Source: an uncultured Pirellulaceae bacterium
GTDB taxonomy: Bacteria; Planctomycetota; Planctomycetia; Pirellulales; Pirellulaceae
NCBI GenBank assembly: GCA_937944405.1
Contig: CALDYR010000067.1
Coordinates: forward strand, 1 to 50,582
DNA: 50,582 nucleotides
Reading direction: 5' to 3'
The notes under the pieces are model-generated. The model saw only the letters and a list, made by a program, of their open reading frames with translations. It searched no databases and had not been told where the DNA came from. Positions 36,012-44,301 of the stretch are shown here, in pieces; positions within the stretch are counted from its first letter, which is position 1; each line of letters opens with the position of its first letter. The position numbers and the translations under genes were made by a program.

Positions 36012-36048
36012 AAAAAAGGCGGCCGGATCTAATGATGATCTGGCCGCC
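36012..36048 (-). terminator. Intrinsic terminator of the YTV protein gene
   Basis: GGCGGCCGGATC pairs with GATCTGGCCGCC (one G-T pair) over a 7-nt loop, and the six A residues at 36012-36017 are the U-tract on the minus strand. It lies 46 nt after the YTV stop. The left arm is also the end of duplication unit B. Confidence 0.93.
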
Positions 36049-36093
36049 CGCTATATCTCTCAGACTCGAAGTCTGTTGTTTAAGCAATCAAGC

Positions 36094-38076
36094 TTAGTTG
36101 CATCCGCATCCGCTGTCAGCAACAGGAGCAGCGGCAGCTGCATGTCCGCCACCAGCTGACTTGGCTTTGCATCCGCAGCCTGAGAACAAGCCGCGGAGTT
36201 TAGCTGCCAAGGCACGAAGTGGGCCGTTTCCAGCACCAGCAGCACCAGCAGCACCAGCGGCACCTGCACCAGCAGAGCCGGCACCTGCATCAGCAGAACC
36301 GCATCCGCAGTCAGCCATTCCACCGTCGGCAACTACTTCACTCGAACCGTCAGCTCCGATTACGTTTCCGCAAGCGTCGTAGCTAACTGCAGGAGCAGCG
36401 TTTACTGTCACAGGAACTTCTTCAGTAATGGTGCGTGGAACGCAAACGTTTACTGTGTAAGGAACTTGTGAAGTAACAACTCGTGCACGTCGCTCTGTTC
36501 GCATTTCAGTTACCTGACGAGTTGTCTGGTAAGGAACCTGGCGAGTGCGAGTTTCTTGACGCGTCTTTGTGACTGTGTAAGGAACTTGACGAGTCTTCGT
36601 TTCGCAAACCATACGAGTTGTGGTTTTTGGAATCTCACGTGTGCGAGTCTCACTAACCATTTTTGTGGTTGTGTAAGGGATTTCGCGTGTCTTTGTTTCG
36701 CAAACCATCTTAGTCGTAGTTACAGGAACTTGACGAGACTTTGTTTCGCAAACGATGCGAGTTGTGCAAACAGGAACTTGCTTCGACTTTGTTTCACGAA
36801 CGGTTCGTGTAACGGTGTAGTTTTCTACTCGGCTCTTAGGCTCGCAAACCATACGTGTTGTTGTGTAGTTCACAACTTTGGTGACTGGCTCACAGACGAA
36901 CTTAGTTTCGGTGTAAGGAACAGTCTTGGTACGAGTCTCACAGCGGTGGCTAGTTACTGTGTAAGGGACTTCTTTAGAAACCTTCTCACATGTATAGCTG
37001 GTTACGGTGTAAGGAACTTGCTTGCAACGCTTTTCGCAGCGAACCTTATTCACAGTGACTTGCTTGGTCTCACAAGAAGGAACCCAAACTTTCTTGCAAA
37101 CGGTACGATCAGGAGACTTGCATGTTACCGTCTGGCACTTAGGTGGGCAGATCATGGTGCATCCAGTTTTTGGATTCACAGTGCTGCCACCGCTTGTGCG
37201 GATCTGACGTGTGTAAGACTTGCCAGGAATAACTTCCTGCTGAGTCACGTAGCTTCCGCCTTGAACGGTTACGTTCTTTGTCTCTGTGTAAGGGACTTGA
37301 ACGGTTTCAGTTACGGTGCGGAAACGAGTTTCAGTGACAGGCTTGCGAACGTTGCTGACAACGGTTCGTGTACGAGTCTCTGTAACAGGAACTTTCACAG
37401 TGTAATTCACGGTGCGAGTCTTATTAACCGTGACAGGTCGGCGAACGTAAGTCGTAACGTTCTTCGAGTGTGTCTCTGTAACAGGACGCTGCACGGTGTA
37501 GTTAATCGTGCGTTGACGAGTCTCAGTGACGGGCTTGCATACTGTGTAGTTAACAGTCTTGTAAGTTGTCTCTTTGACCGGACGCTTAACGGTGTAGTTC
37601 TCTGTCTTCATGACGGTTGTTGTAACCGGACGCTGAACTGTGTAGTTCTCGGTGCGTACGTGGTTTGTGACAACTGGCTTTTGAACAGTGTAGTTTTGTG
37701 CAACCATGACAGTCTCTGTTACCGGACGCTGGACCTTGTAGGTCTCTGTACGGTAAGCGGTCTCTGTGTAAGGAACAGAAACTGTGTAGTTCTCTGTCCG
37801 TGTCTTGGTTTCACAAACGTTGCGTGTCACGGGAACCTGAACGTTATCATAAACAGTGTTTGATACAGTTCGGTACTTGGTAACTTGCTGTTGTTCGTTG
37901 ACAACACGCGTTACAGTCTTCATGACTGTGTAGCTGCATCCGCAACCGGAAGCAGGAGCAGCGGCACCGACAGTGTCGTAGCTTGCGCCACCACAACATT
38001 GGCCCCAGCTGATGCTGGCCGACATAACAGCTGCTGCAAAAGCGGCTGAAGTCAGTAGGCTTTTAACCAATTTCAT
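36094..38076 (-). CDS. Secreted YTV-repeat protein, cysteine-rich
   Basis: 660 residues with signal peptide 1-26 (ending ISWG). Residues about 55-270 carry repeats of the form NYTVQRPVTET, the YTV motif known from planctomycete cell-wall-associated proteins. A Cys-rich centre (CTMICPPKCQTVTC, CKKVWVPSCETK, about 300-345) leads to a second repeat type, RMVCETKTRQVPYTVTK, up to about 570, most units with one Cys. The end is Ala/Gly-rich with CGCGSADAG, FSGCGCKAK and a final CGCN. Regular Cys spacing suggests disulfide cross-links between repeats or chains. The codon use is biased toward a small set, as in strongly expressed genes. It has its own terminator and diverges from rex over 600 nt. Structural wall protein is the best inference. 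Confidence 0.92.
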   Translation of the reverse strand: MKLVKSLLTSAAFAAAVMSASISWGQCCGGASYDTVGAAAPASGCGCSYTVMKTVTRVVNEQQQVTKYRTVSNTVYDNVQVPVTRNVCETKTRTENYTVSVPYTETAYRTETYKVQRPVTETVMVAQNYTVQKPVVTNHVRTENYTVQRPVTTTVMKTENYTVKRPVKETTYKTVNYTVCKPVTETRQRTINYTVQRPVTETHSKNVTTYVRRPVTVNKTRTVNYTVKVPVTETRTRTVVSNVRKPVTETRFRTVTETVQVPYTETKNVTVQGGSYVTQQEVIPGKSYTRQIRTSGGSTVNPKTGCTMICPPKCQTVTCKSPDRTVCKKVWVPSCETKQVTVNKVRCEKRCKQVPYTVTSYTCEKVSKEVPYTVTSHRCETRTKTVPYTETKFVCEPVTKVVNYTTTRMVCEPKSRVENYTVTRTVRETKSKQVPVCTTRIVCETKSRQVPVTTTKMVCETKTREIPYTTTKMVSETRTREIPKTTTRMVCETKTRQVPYTVTKTRQETRTRQVPYQTTRQVTEMRTERRARVVTSQVPYTVNVCVPRTITEEVPVTVNAAPAVSYDACGNVIGADGSSEVVADGGMADCGCGSADAGAGSAGAGAAGAAGAAGAGNGPLRALAAKLRGLFSGCGCKAKSAGGGHAAAAAPVADSGCGCN

Positions 38077-38674
38077 CGTATCTCTCCAAAAATCTGACGT
38101 TTAACTTGGAGGCGGCATCTGGTCTGACGAAACCATTCGCCATGCCAACCATTCACAAAGGAATCCTTTCTTCCGCGACTACGGCCCCACAAACGACCGC
38201 AAATTCACCAGAGTGAGGGACAACCGAGCAAAATCCGCCCGCCCGGCTTGGAATAGTCCTCCCGATGATGTGAGAATCGGTGGGTTGGGTGGTTTTGGTT
38301 AAGTGAACAACGGGGGTGGTGTGAGAAAAATGCAAATCATGGGTGGTCTGTAGCGGTTGTGAGGGTCGTGGCTCATGCGCTTCCAACTAGGGGGAGTCAA
38401 AGTCGGAGATTGAAGCTTTTCCTTTTGGGTAAACGTTGCCAGAGAGGATCAGAGGTTTGGGTACAATTAAGCAGAAATGTGGTGTTGAACAACCCGATGG
38501 TCTACTAGTATCAAGCAATCTGTAAGGAAAATCAGGAGTTGCCCGGCCCATTCGGTTTTAGCGAGATAATACAAACCGTCAGCCTAAAATCGCAAATTCC
38601 CTTGGCTCCTGTTAAACTGAGGAGGCAAGGTTGAATTCCTGTCCTACCTTATGTTTGGCACGAGCTACGTTTAG
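38077..38674. other. Divergent regulatory spacer between YTV gene and rex
   Basis: About 600 nt with no supported gene. It should carry the YTV and rex promoters. I looked for the Rex operator pattern TTGTGAANNNNTTCACAA and saw no good match. GTTGAACAAC near 38484 is a short palindrome without other support. Confidence 0.5.
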
Positions 38675-39499
38675 GTGGGCTGGATTCGCCAAAATTCAGG
38701 CCAGTCACCGAAGACAGGGGCTTGGGCCCAGGCGGCTGATCTGACCCGTGCTAATTCAAACGCTGACAAACCCAAAGCTTCTGTATTCCTAAATTCGCCC
38801 CTGCTTGCTGATTTCTCTTTGAGCACATTTTCCCATAATCCCGAAAGCGAAAAGGAACCGGTCGTTCCTAAAGCTGTCGTTTCGAGGCTGAGCCTTTACT
38901 TGCGGCAGCTTCAGCATTTGGTGCGCGACGATCAGCAAACCATTAGTTCCAACAAATTGGGAGTAGCTTTAGGGTTCACCGCGTCTCAGGTCCGCAAAGA
39001 TTTTGCTTACTTTGGCCAGTTCGGATATCCGGGGATCGGTTATCGCTGTCAGGAGTTAATCAGCCAGATCAAAAAGATTCTTGGAACCGACAGGGTTTGG
39101 CCGGTGGTGCTGGTGGGCTGCGGAAACATGGGGCAAGCACTGCTGGGGTATCGCGGGTTCGAGAAACAGGGCTTCCAAGTGGTCGCGGTGGTCGACGTTG
39201 ACCGGCAGGTTATTGGCAAAACCTTTCAAGGGCTTTTAGTCCAACATATCGACGCACTCCACGAGATCGTGGATTTGCACCAGATCAATGTGGCGATCCT
39301 TGCGGTGCCTGCCAAAGCGGCCCATGCAGCGGCCGAGTTGATCGTAAAATCGGGGATCAACGGAATTCTGAATTTTGCTCCTGTTACTCTCAACGTTCCC
39401 AAACAGGTCAGCACCATAGAAGTTGATCTCGCAATGGAGCTGGAGCAATTAGCATTTTCGGTCTATCAGAACCGAGAATTACCTCCGGAGGGCTTGTAA
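38675..39499 (+). CDS. rex: Redox-sensing transcriptional repressor Rex
   Basis: 274 residues from GTG at 38675, about 60 longer than usual. Family similarity starts near residue 65: PKAVVSRLSLYLRQLQHL, then the winged-helix with ISSNKLGVALGFTASQVRKDFAYFGQFG, the Rossmann motif VLVGCGNMGQALLGY near 149, VVAVVDVD, and the C-terminal swapped helix with VDLAMELEQLAFSVYQ. Rex dimers bind DNA when NAD+ is high and release it when NADH rises, controlling fermentation and respiration genes. The head of about 60 residues has no similarity; a TTG at 38819 would give a near-normal length. Neither start has a strong Shine-Dalgarno. It precedes the tRNA-Gln gene. Confidence 0.92.
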   Translation: MGWIRQNSGQSPKTGAWAQAADLTRANSNADKPKASVFLNSPLLADFSLSTFSHNPESEKEPVVPKAVVSRLSLYLRQLQHLVRDDQQTISSNKLGVALGFTASQVRKDFAYFGQFGYPGIGYRCQELISQIKKILGTDRVWPVVLVGCGNMGQALLGYRGFEKQGFQVVAVVDVDRQVIGKTFQGLLVQHIDALHEIVDLHQINVAILAVPAKAAHAAAELIVKSGINGILNFAPVTLNVPKQVSTIEVDLAMELEQLAFSVYQNRELPPEGL

Positions 39500-39611
39500 T
39501 CGCGCGTTTTGGGGCTCGGCAGCTTGCGAATCCGCTAATTACTTGCAAAATTTCTCAAACACCTATTTTGACCAAGGCCATTATTTGTTAAAAACTGCCC
39601 CACAAGGATAT

Positions 39612-39682
39612 TACCCGATGGTGTAATGGTAGCACTTCGGTTTTTGGTACCGTCAGTCTAGGTTCGAATCCTAGTCGGGTAA
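39612..39682 (+). tRNA. tRNA-Gln (anticodon TTG)
   Basis: 71 nt folding as a full cloverleaf: acceptor TACCCGA/TCGGGTA, D arm GTGT...GCAC with GG in the loop, anticodon stem TCGGT/ACCGT (first pair T-T mismatch) with loop TTTTGGT carrying TTG, and T arm CTAGG-TTCGAAT-CCTAG. The discriminator is A and CCA is not encoded. Rex lies before it. Downstream is a spacer before the UbiB-like gene. Confidence 0.96.
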
Positions 39683-40100
39683 TTTCTTTTCTTGATTTCA
39701 CATCGTCCTGTAACGCGCACAGGCCTTCTTTCTGCCGATCTGTGCTACGCGGCTTGCGGTTCTGAATCATCGGCGACGGCGACTTCATTATAATTGCCTT
39801 GATTCGCCATTACGATGCATGCTGCACGCCTAGGTAGGCAGGGCAGGATTTAGATTTCAGATCGGTTAATCGCATTGCGTTTTCCTTGCGATTGCCCTGA
39901 ATTCTAAGAAATCTAATTGTCCTAAAATCTGAACTTGCACTACCGCCGCGGCTTATGTCGCTGTGCCGCCTCCCGGTTGATTGAAAACGTGTTTTCGAAT
40001 GCGCCCCCGACGTAGTATCGAAACGGGGCATCCGGGGCTGATCAAGGGGCAAAAGCTGCGGTCAATTGGTCATGTTGAGCCGCTGGACTACAATAGGCTT

Positions 40101-41849
40101 ATGAAAACGTCGATCAGCTCTATTCCGCAACTCTACCGAAACGCCATTCGTTGGACCGAAATTGCGTCGGTGCTTTCCAAGTACGGGTTGGCCAATTGGA
40201 TGGATCGCTTCAACGTCGATTTCATTTCTGAACGACTCAAAGCGGCTGACGGGGCGAAGCTTAACACCTTGCCCCATGCTTGCCGGGTTCGTCTGGCGCT
40301 GACCGAACTTGGGTCAACATTCATCAAGTTTGGACAATTGTTGGGGACCCGTCCGGACCTGATCGGCACCGAGATGGCCGAAGAACTTTCCAAGCTTCAA
40401 TCGCATGCGCCGGCGGACTCCTTCGACTCGGTGAGGAGAACCATCGAGTCCGAACAAGGGAAAACGATCGAGGAATTGTATCACAGTTTCGATCCCGAAC
40501 CCTTTGCTTCCGCTTCGATCGGCCAAGCCCACAGGGCCACAATCAGGGTCACCGATTATCAGGCTTATCAATCGCTCGCCTCGAAACAATCCAAACTAAT
40601 CGATGTCGTGGTGAAGATCCGGCATGATGGGATCGACCGCGTTTTGGAGGCCGATTTGGATATCCTTTCGGGGCTGGCACAGTTAGCCGAACGGTTGGAC
40701 GATTTTAAAAACTATCAACCGACCGGCGTCGTGCGAGATCTGTCTCAGACGATGCGACGGGAACTTGATTTTGAACGCGAGCATCGTAACCTTTTGCAGT
40801 TTCGAGATCTACTTCAGGGGGAGGCCCAGGTTAAAATTCCTCAGCCCATTTCGCCCTTGTGTTCCTCAAAGATGCTAACGATGGAACGTATCGAAGGCCG
40901 GTCTCTTAAAGATTTTGGGCGCGATCCGACCACCGGAGGCCGCTGCGATCGGGTGGCTCAGCAGGGGGCCAACCTTTATTTGAACATGATTTTTGTTCAC
41001 GGTTTTTTTCACGCCGATCCACACCCGGGCAACATCCTCATTATGGGCGACGACACGATCGGCCTGTTGGATTTCGGCATGGTCGGCCGCGTCAGCGAGC
41101 ACCTCCGGGAGTCGATCGAATCGATGTTGGTCGCGATCGTCAATCGTGATGTTACGCTGCTGACTTCATTGGTGAAACGGGTCGGGAGCTGCCCCAAGGA
41201 TCTTGACGAATCGGCGATGTCGAACGATCTGGCCGATTTCGTGGGTCAGTATTCGGCGCAGGCGGTTGGTAAGTTTGACATCAGCGGTGCCCTCAATGAC
41301 TTCGTCGACATTGTTCAGCGGTATCGGATTTCGCTGCCCAGTGAAGCGTCGCTGTTGATCAAAGTTCTGATTACCTTGGAAGGGACAGGACGCATTCTCA
41401 ATCCAAACTTTTCGCTGATGGAGATCATGCAACCGTTCCATCGGATGATGATGATCAAGCGCCTTTCCCCCATGCGGCAGGTCCGCAAAATGCAGCGTTT
41501 CTATATGGGGTTGGAGCAGTTGGCCGAGGTGCTGCCGCAACGGTTGACGACGATACTTGAACAGGTTCAAACTGGGCGCTTCGACATCAACGTCGAACAT
41601 CGGCGATTGGGGCCGGCGGTTAATCGGTTGGTAATGGGGATGATCACCAGCGCTTTGTTTTTGGGGGCGGCGCTGATGTTAAGCTTCAAAGTGCCGCCCG
41701 TATTGTTTCCCGGATCGGGTTGGGGAGGAATCCAAGACCTATCGGTGTTCGGATTGTTGGGGGGCGCTATCAGCATGATGATGGGCGTCCGTTTGGTGTG
41801 GGCGATCCGTAAGTCGGGGAATCTGGATCAAGTGGATCAGGATCTCTGA
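40101..41849 (+). CDS. UbiB/ABC1 (AarF) kinase-like protein
   Basis: 582 residues from ATG at 40101; a TTG at 39981 would add 40 residues without family similarity. Signatures of the ABC1/ADCK/UbiB group: GSTFIKFGQLLGTRPDLIG with the KxGQ motif near 71, the Ala-rich loop FASASIGQAHRA that replaces the usual Gly-rich loop, VVVKIRH with the ATP-binding Lys, DPTTGGR, FFHADPHPGNILI, and LLDFGMVG as the metal-binding motif. Two hydrophobic segments end the protein (about 510-535 and 545-565). Members are atypical ATPases linked to ubiquinone or other isoprenoid quinone lipids. The substrate here is not shown by context. Confidence 0.93.
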   Translation: MKTSISSIPQLYRNAIRWTEIASVLSKYGLANWMDRFNVDFISERLKAADGAKLNTLPHACRVRLALTELGSTFIKFGQLLGTRPDLIGTEMAEELSKLQSHAPADSFDSVRRTIESEQGKTIEELYHSFDPEPFASASIGQAHRATIRVTDYQAYQSLASKQSKLIDVVVKIRHDGIDRVLEADLDILSGLAQLAERLDDFKNYQPTGVVRDLSQTMRRELDFEREHRNLLQFRDLLQGEAQVKIPQPISPLCSSKMLTMERIEGRSLKDFGRDPTTGGRCDRVAQQGANLYLNMIFVHGFFHADPHPGNILIMGDDTIGLLDFGMVGRVSEHLRESIESMLVAIVNRDVTLLTSLVKRVGSCPKDLDESAMSNDLADFVGQYSAQAVGKFDISGALNDFVDIVQRYRISLPSEASLLIKVLITLEGTGRILNPNFSLMEIMQPFHRMMMIKRLSPMRQVRKMQRFYMGLEQLAEVLPQRLTTILEQVQTGRFDINVEHRRLGPAVNRLVMGMITSALFLGAALMLSFKVPPVLFPGSGWGGIQDLSVFGLLGGAISMMMGVRLVWAIRKSGNLDQVDQDL

Positions 41850-42309
41850 AACGGCCGATGAGACGCCCAATGAAAATCTCGAATGTGTTGTTTTCCTGTT
41901 TCTTAACCGTCGCGATCAGAACGCGCTATCACCCACCAAAGTCGTTTAAAACCCGCCAACCAACATCAACAAGGCTCGATTGCCCCGGTTATAGGTGTGC
42001 CAGGTCGCAGTAACTGCACCCAATCGAACCGTTATCAGTGCTTTCACTCAAATAAACGGCGCGCGATTGATACCGTGGCGAGTTCTAGTTAGACTGACAT
42101 GACGCGTTTGATCGGATTGGATCTCAGGACTTCTTGGAATCCGGTGCGATGGAGAAAGCCGTAGTTTGCAGGCTTTGGGTGAAATCGCGAATCCTTTTTT
42201 CATCCCTGACGATGCTCGGGCGACGCTTAAATTTATCGGAAGTGTCGCCGGTTTTTTGAGAGTGCGGTTTTTCATGATCGCTTCCGTTTGTCAACCCACA
42301 CAGAGACCG
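41850..42309. other. Non-coding spacer
   Basis: About 460 nt between two plus-strand genes. In-frame codons continue upstream of the next gene to 42166 but without family similarity. No hairpin with a T run is clear. Promoter of the site-2 protease gene is presumably here. Confidence 0.5.
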
Positions 42310-43431
42310 ATGAATATGAATCAGAACAATAGCTGGAGCGCCGGGATGGGGCGTTGGGTTGGCGTGCAAGTCAACATCCACGTGATGTTTTTTCTGTTTG
42401 TCGCTTTTATCTTTTCTGTGCAGTGGCAGCACGCGGGAGTCTCTAGCGGGCACCTGACGGGTACGGCTTTGGTGACAGCGTTGATTTTGTTACTAAGCGT
42501 GATCGGCCATGAGATTGGCCATGTGTTTGCGTTGGCAAACTTGGGCGGATCGGTTGAAGAGATCGTGCTGACGCCATGGGGAGGAAATTCGAAATTCCAA
42601 CTTCCCGACAATCCTTGGGCACAATTGATTGTTACGCTGGCCGGTCCGTTTGTTAATTTGGCGGCGTTTTTATTCATCAGTGCATTGTTAGTGCAGTCCA
42701 ACATGGGAAGTTTGTCGGATTTCGTCAATCCGCTCCAACCGCATAGTTTCGATGCTTCGACCGCCGCGGTGTCGGGATTTAAAATTGCGGCATGGATTAA
42801 CTTTCATCTTTTGGTGATAAACCTGATCCCGTGTTTTCCGTTTGACGGCACCCAGATCGTTCGGTCGAGCTTAGACCTGTTTCAATTGAATGTGTCTAAA
42901 ATTAGGTCGGAATGTGCAATCATGGTATTGGGCAACGGAATCGCCATAGGGATCTTTGGTGCGGCGTTATTTTTGTTGGACTTCAAACGGAGCCCCATTG
43001 AACCTATGTGGTTTTACGTGATGGCCACTGGAATCACGTTGTATTTCGCCTCTCGGTATTCATTCGAAGTAGAAGTGAACAAAGCGGTCGAAGCATCGGC
43101 GAAACAGAATTGGGAGTTCAGCCAATTGGCTTCCGATGCTGCGTTATACGATGCCACTGAGAACTTTCACAGCGACTTAAACGATCCGACCAGCGAGGAT
43201 TTAATTTCACAATCCCAGTGGATGACGGAAAAACAGGAAGCGCGTCGGCGTGCGATCCGTGAACGCGAATACCAAGAAGATCGCTTGGCCGATGAGATCT
43301 TAAAAAAGATCCATCATGAAGGTACCGGGTTATCGGGTTTGAGCGATAATGAACGGGCGATTCTGAATCGAGTCAGCGATCGTTTGCGGCGTCGCAGGTC
43401 CTCCGAGCACGAAATCTACGGGGACATCTAG
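42310..43431 (+). CDS. Site-2 protease family (M50) membrane metalloprotease
   Basis: 373 residues from ATG at 42310; starts at 42274 (ATG) and 42166 (TTG) are possible but unlike the family. The zinc motif HEIGH has His67, Glu68 and His71 in a membrane helix, and the second motif NLIPCFPFDG puts the third zinc ligand at Asp179. Four or more membrane helices follow the usual M50 plan, with GPFVNLAAFLFI between the motifs. The soluble tail (about 250-373) is charged and has no CBS or PDZ domain. These proteases cut membrane proteins within the bilayer, often to free sigma or transcription factors; no substrate is visible nearby. Confidence 0.92.
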   Translation: MNMNQNNSWSAGMGRWVGVQVNIHVMFFLFVAFIFSVQWQHAGVSSGHLTGTALVTALILLLSVIGHEIGHVFALANLGGSVEEIVLTPWGGNSKFQLPDNPWAQLIVTLAGPFVNLAAFLFISALLVQSNMGSLSDFVNPLQPHSFDASTAAVSGFKIAAWINFHLLVINLIPCFPFDGTQIVRSSLDLFQLNVSKIRSECAIMVLGNGIAIGIFGAALFLLDFKRSPIEPMWFYVMATGITLYFASRYSFEVEVNKAVEASAKQNWEFSQLASDAALYDATENFHSDLNDPTSEDLISQSQWMTEKQEARRRAIREREYQEDRLADEILKKIHHEGTGLSGLSDNERAILNRVSDRLRRRRSSEHEIYGDI

Positions 43432-43844
43432 CGGTTCCTCAAACCTGAAAGTTTGGTTGGTTTAGATTGTCCGTTTGGGTAATAGCCCCGGTTTTCGGTG
43501 GTCGGCCCGAGTTCTGTCGAAGCCAGCGCCCTTGAAATTAGCGCTTAATGAACACCTTCGAACCTCAACCGGTCGATCTGAATCCGCAGGGCGTAACCGG
43601 ATTCTCTAGCATTCCAGTTTGTGAATTGCCACTTAGAAATCCTCAACCTGTGAATTCGGCCAATTCTGGCAGTGGATTTTGATCAACCGTTCCGGCGGCG
43701 ACCGGTGTGTTTGAATCCAGCCTCAAAACCTGGTCAATCCAATCCATGTCGATGTCTGTTGGGGCACTTAAACTGACATTGGAGCCATTGTCCTCCCTCT
43801 GTTATGATTCGCGCTGAAGAAAAACCACTAATTAGGCTTGGGAC
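43432..43844. other. Non-coding spacer
   Basis: About 410 nt without a supported gene between two plus-strand genes. No clear terminator, RNA gene or repeat; the open frame over it on the minus strand has no ribosome-binding site. Confidence 0.5.
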
Positions 43845-44201
43845 ATGGACTACGACCAGATAACCATTTACTGCGATCTCGCGCTGACTTGGATCGGATT
43901 CGGAACCGTTGTCGGATTGGCCGCGAAGGCCATTATGCCAGGACGGGACCCCGGCGGCCCGATCGCAACGGTGCTGATGGGAATTGTCGGCACGATGATT
44001 GGCTGCGCTGTGCTCCAATACTTTTCGCCGACTGACGCAGTGGTCAAACCGGTCAGCATCGAAGGGTTCGCTGTTGGTTCTGGCGGCGCTTTGGTAATCC
44101 TAACCTTTTACAAGGTGCTTGGCGGATACTGGTTTTTAGAAGGCGAAACTTCTACCCGCCGCAGGCGTAGGCAACGATACAATACCGTTTACGATGATTG
44201 A
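43845..44201 (+). CDS. GlsB/YeaQ/YmgE family (transglycosylase-associated) membrane protein
   Basis: 118 residues with three hydrophobic segments. Motifs typical of the family: WIGFGTVVGLAAKAIMPGRDPGG near 16-38 and TVLMGIVGTMIGCAV near 42-56, then a third helix FAVGSGGALVILTFYKVLG. Family proteins are small membrane proteins induced by envelope or acid stress in several bacteria and have no enzyme activity of their own despite the name. The tail has an arginine run (TRRRRRQR) not usual in the family. The gene converges with glgC. Confidence 0.88.
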   Translation: MDYDQITIYCDLALTWIGFGTVVGLAAKAIMPGRDPGGPIATVLMGIVGTMIGCAVLQYFSPTDAVVKPVSIEGFAVGSGGALVILTFYKVLGGYWFLEGETSTRRRRRQRYNTVYDD

Positions 44202-44237
44202 GCGTTTCACAAAATTTAACTATGCGATTAACCTTAA

Positions 44238-44273
44238 CCAGGCGATAGACCTAAACCAGGCGATAGACCTAAA
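44238..44273. repeat. Tandem 18-bp direct repeat (two copies, partial third)
   Basis: CCAGGCGATAGACCTAAA occurs twice in a row, followed by the start of a third unit (CCAAACG), in the gap between the convergent GlsB-like and glgC genes. Confidence 0.85.
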
Positions 44274-44301
44274 CCAAACGCTTTGCACCTGAGGTAGCCG
44301 G

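Larger units (their letters stand above)
32932..36028 (+). repeat. Tandem segmental duplication, unit B
   Basis: Right copy of the block: pseudogene, DUF1559 gene, terminator, lipoprotein gene, weak hairpin and similar non-coding tail (shared words such as AGCGGAACGGTTTTCGCCG, ATCTTCCGTACGC and GTAACGAAAAAAGG). It ends in the left arm of the YTV gene terminator at GGCCGGAT (36021-36028). Confidence 0.7.

Noticed and set aside
36556..37863. 435-residue plus-strand open frame
   Set aside because: It is antisense to the YTV repeats, whose biased codons keep the other strand open. Its Cys/Leu/Asn-rich repeats are only the reverse reading, and the minus-strand gene has a signal peptide and a terminator.
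38077..38674. Rex operator or structured RNA in the YTV-rex spacer
   Set aside because: No match to the Rex palindrome and none of the conserved words of RNase P RNA or signal recognition particle RNA were seen.
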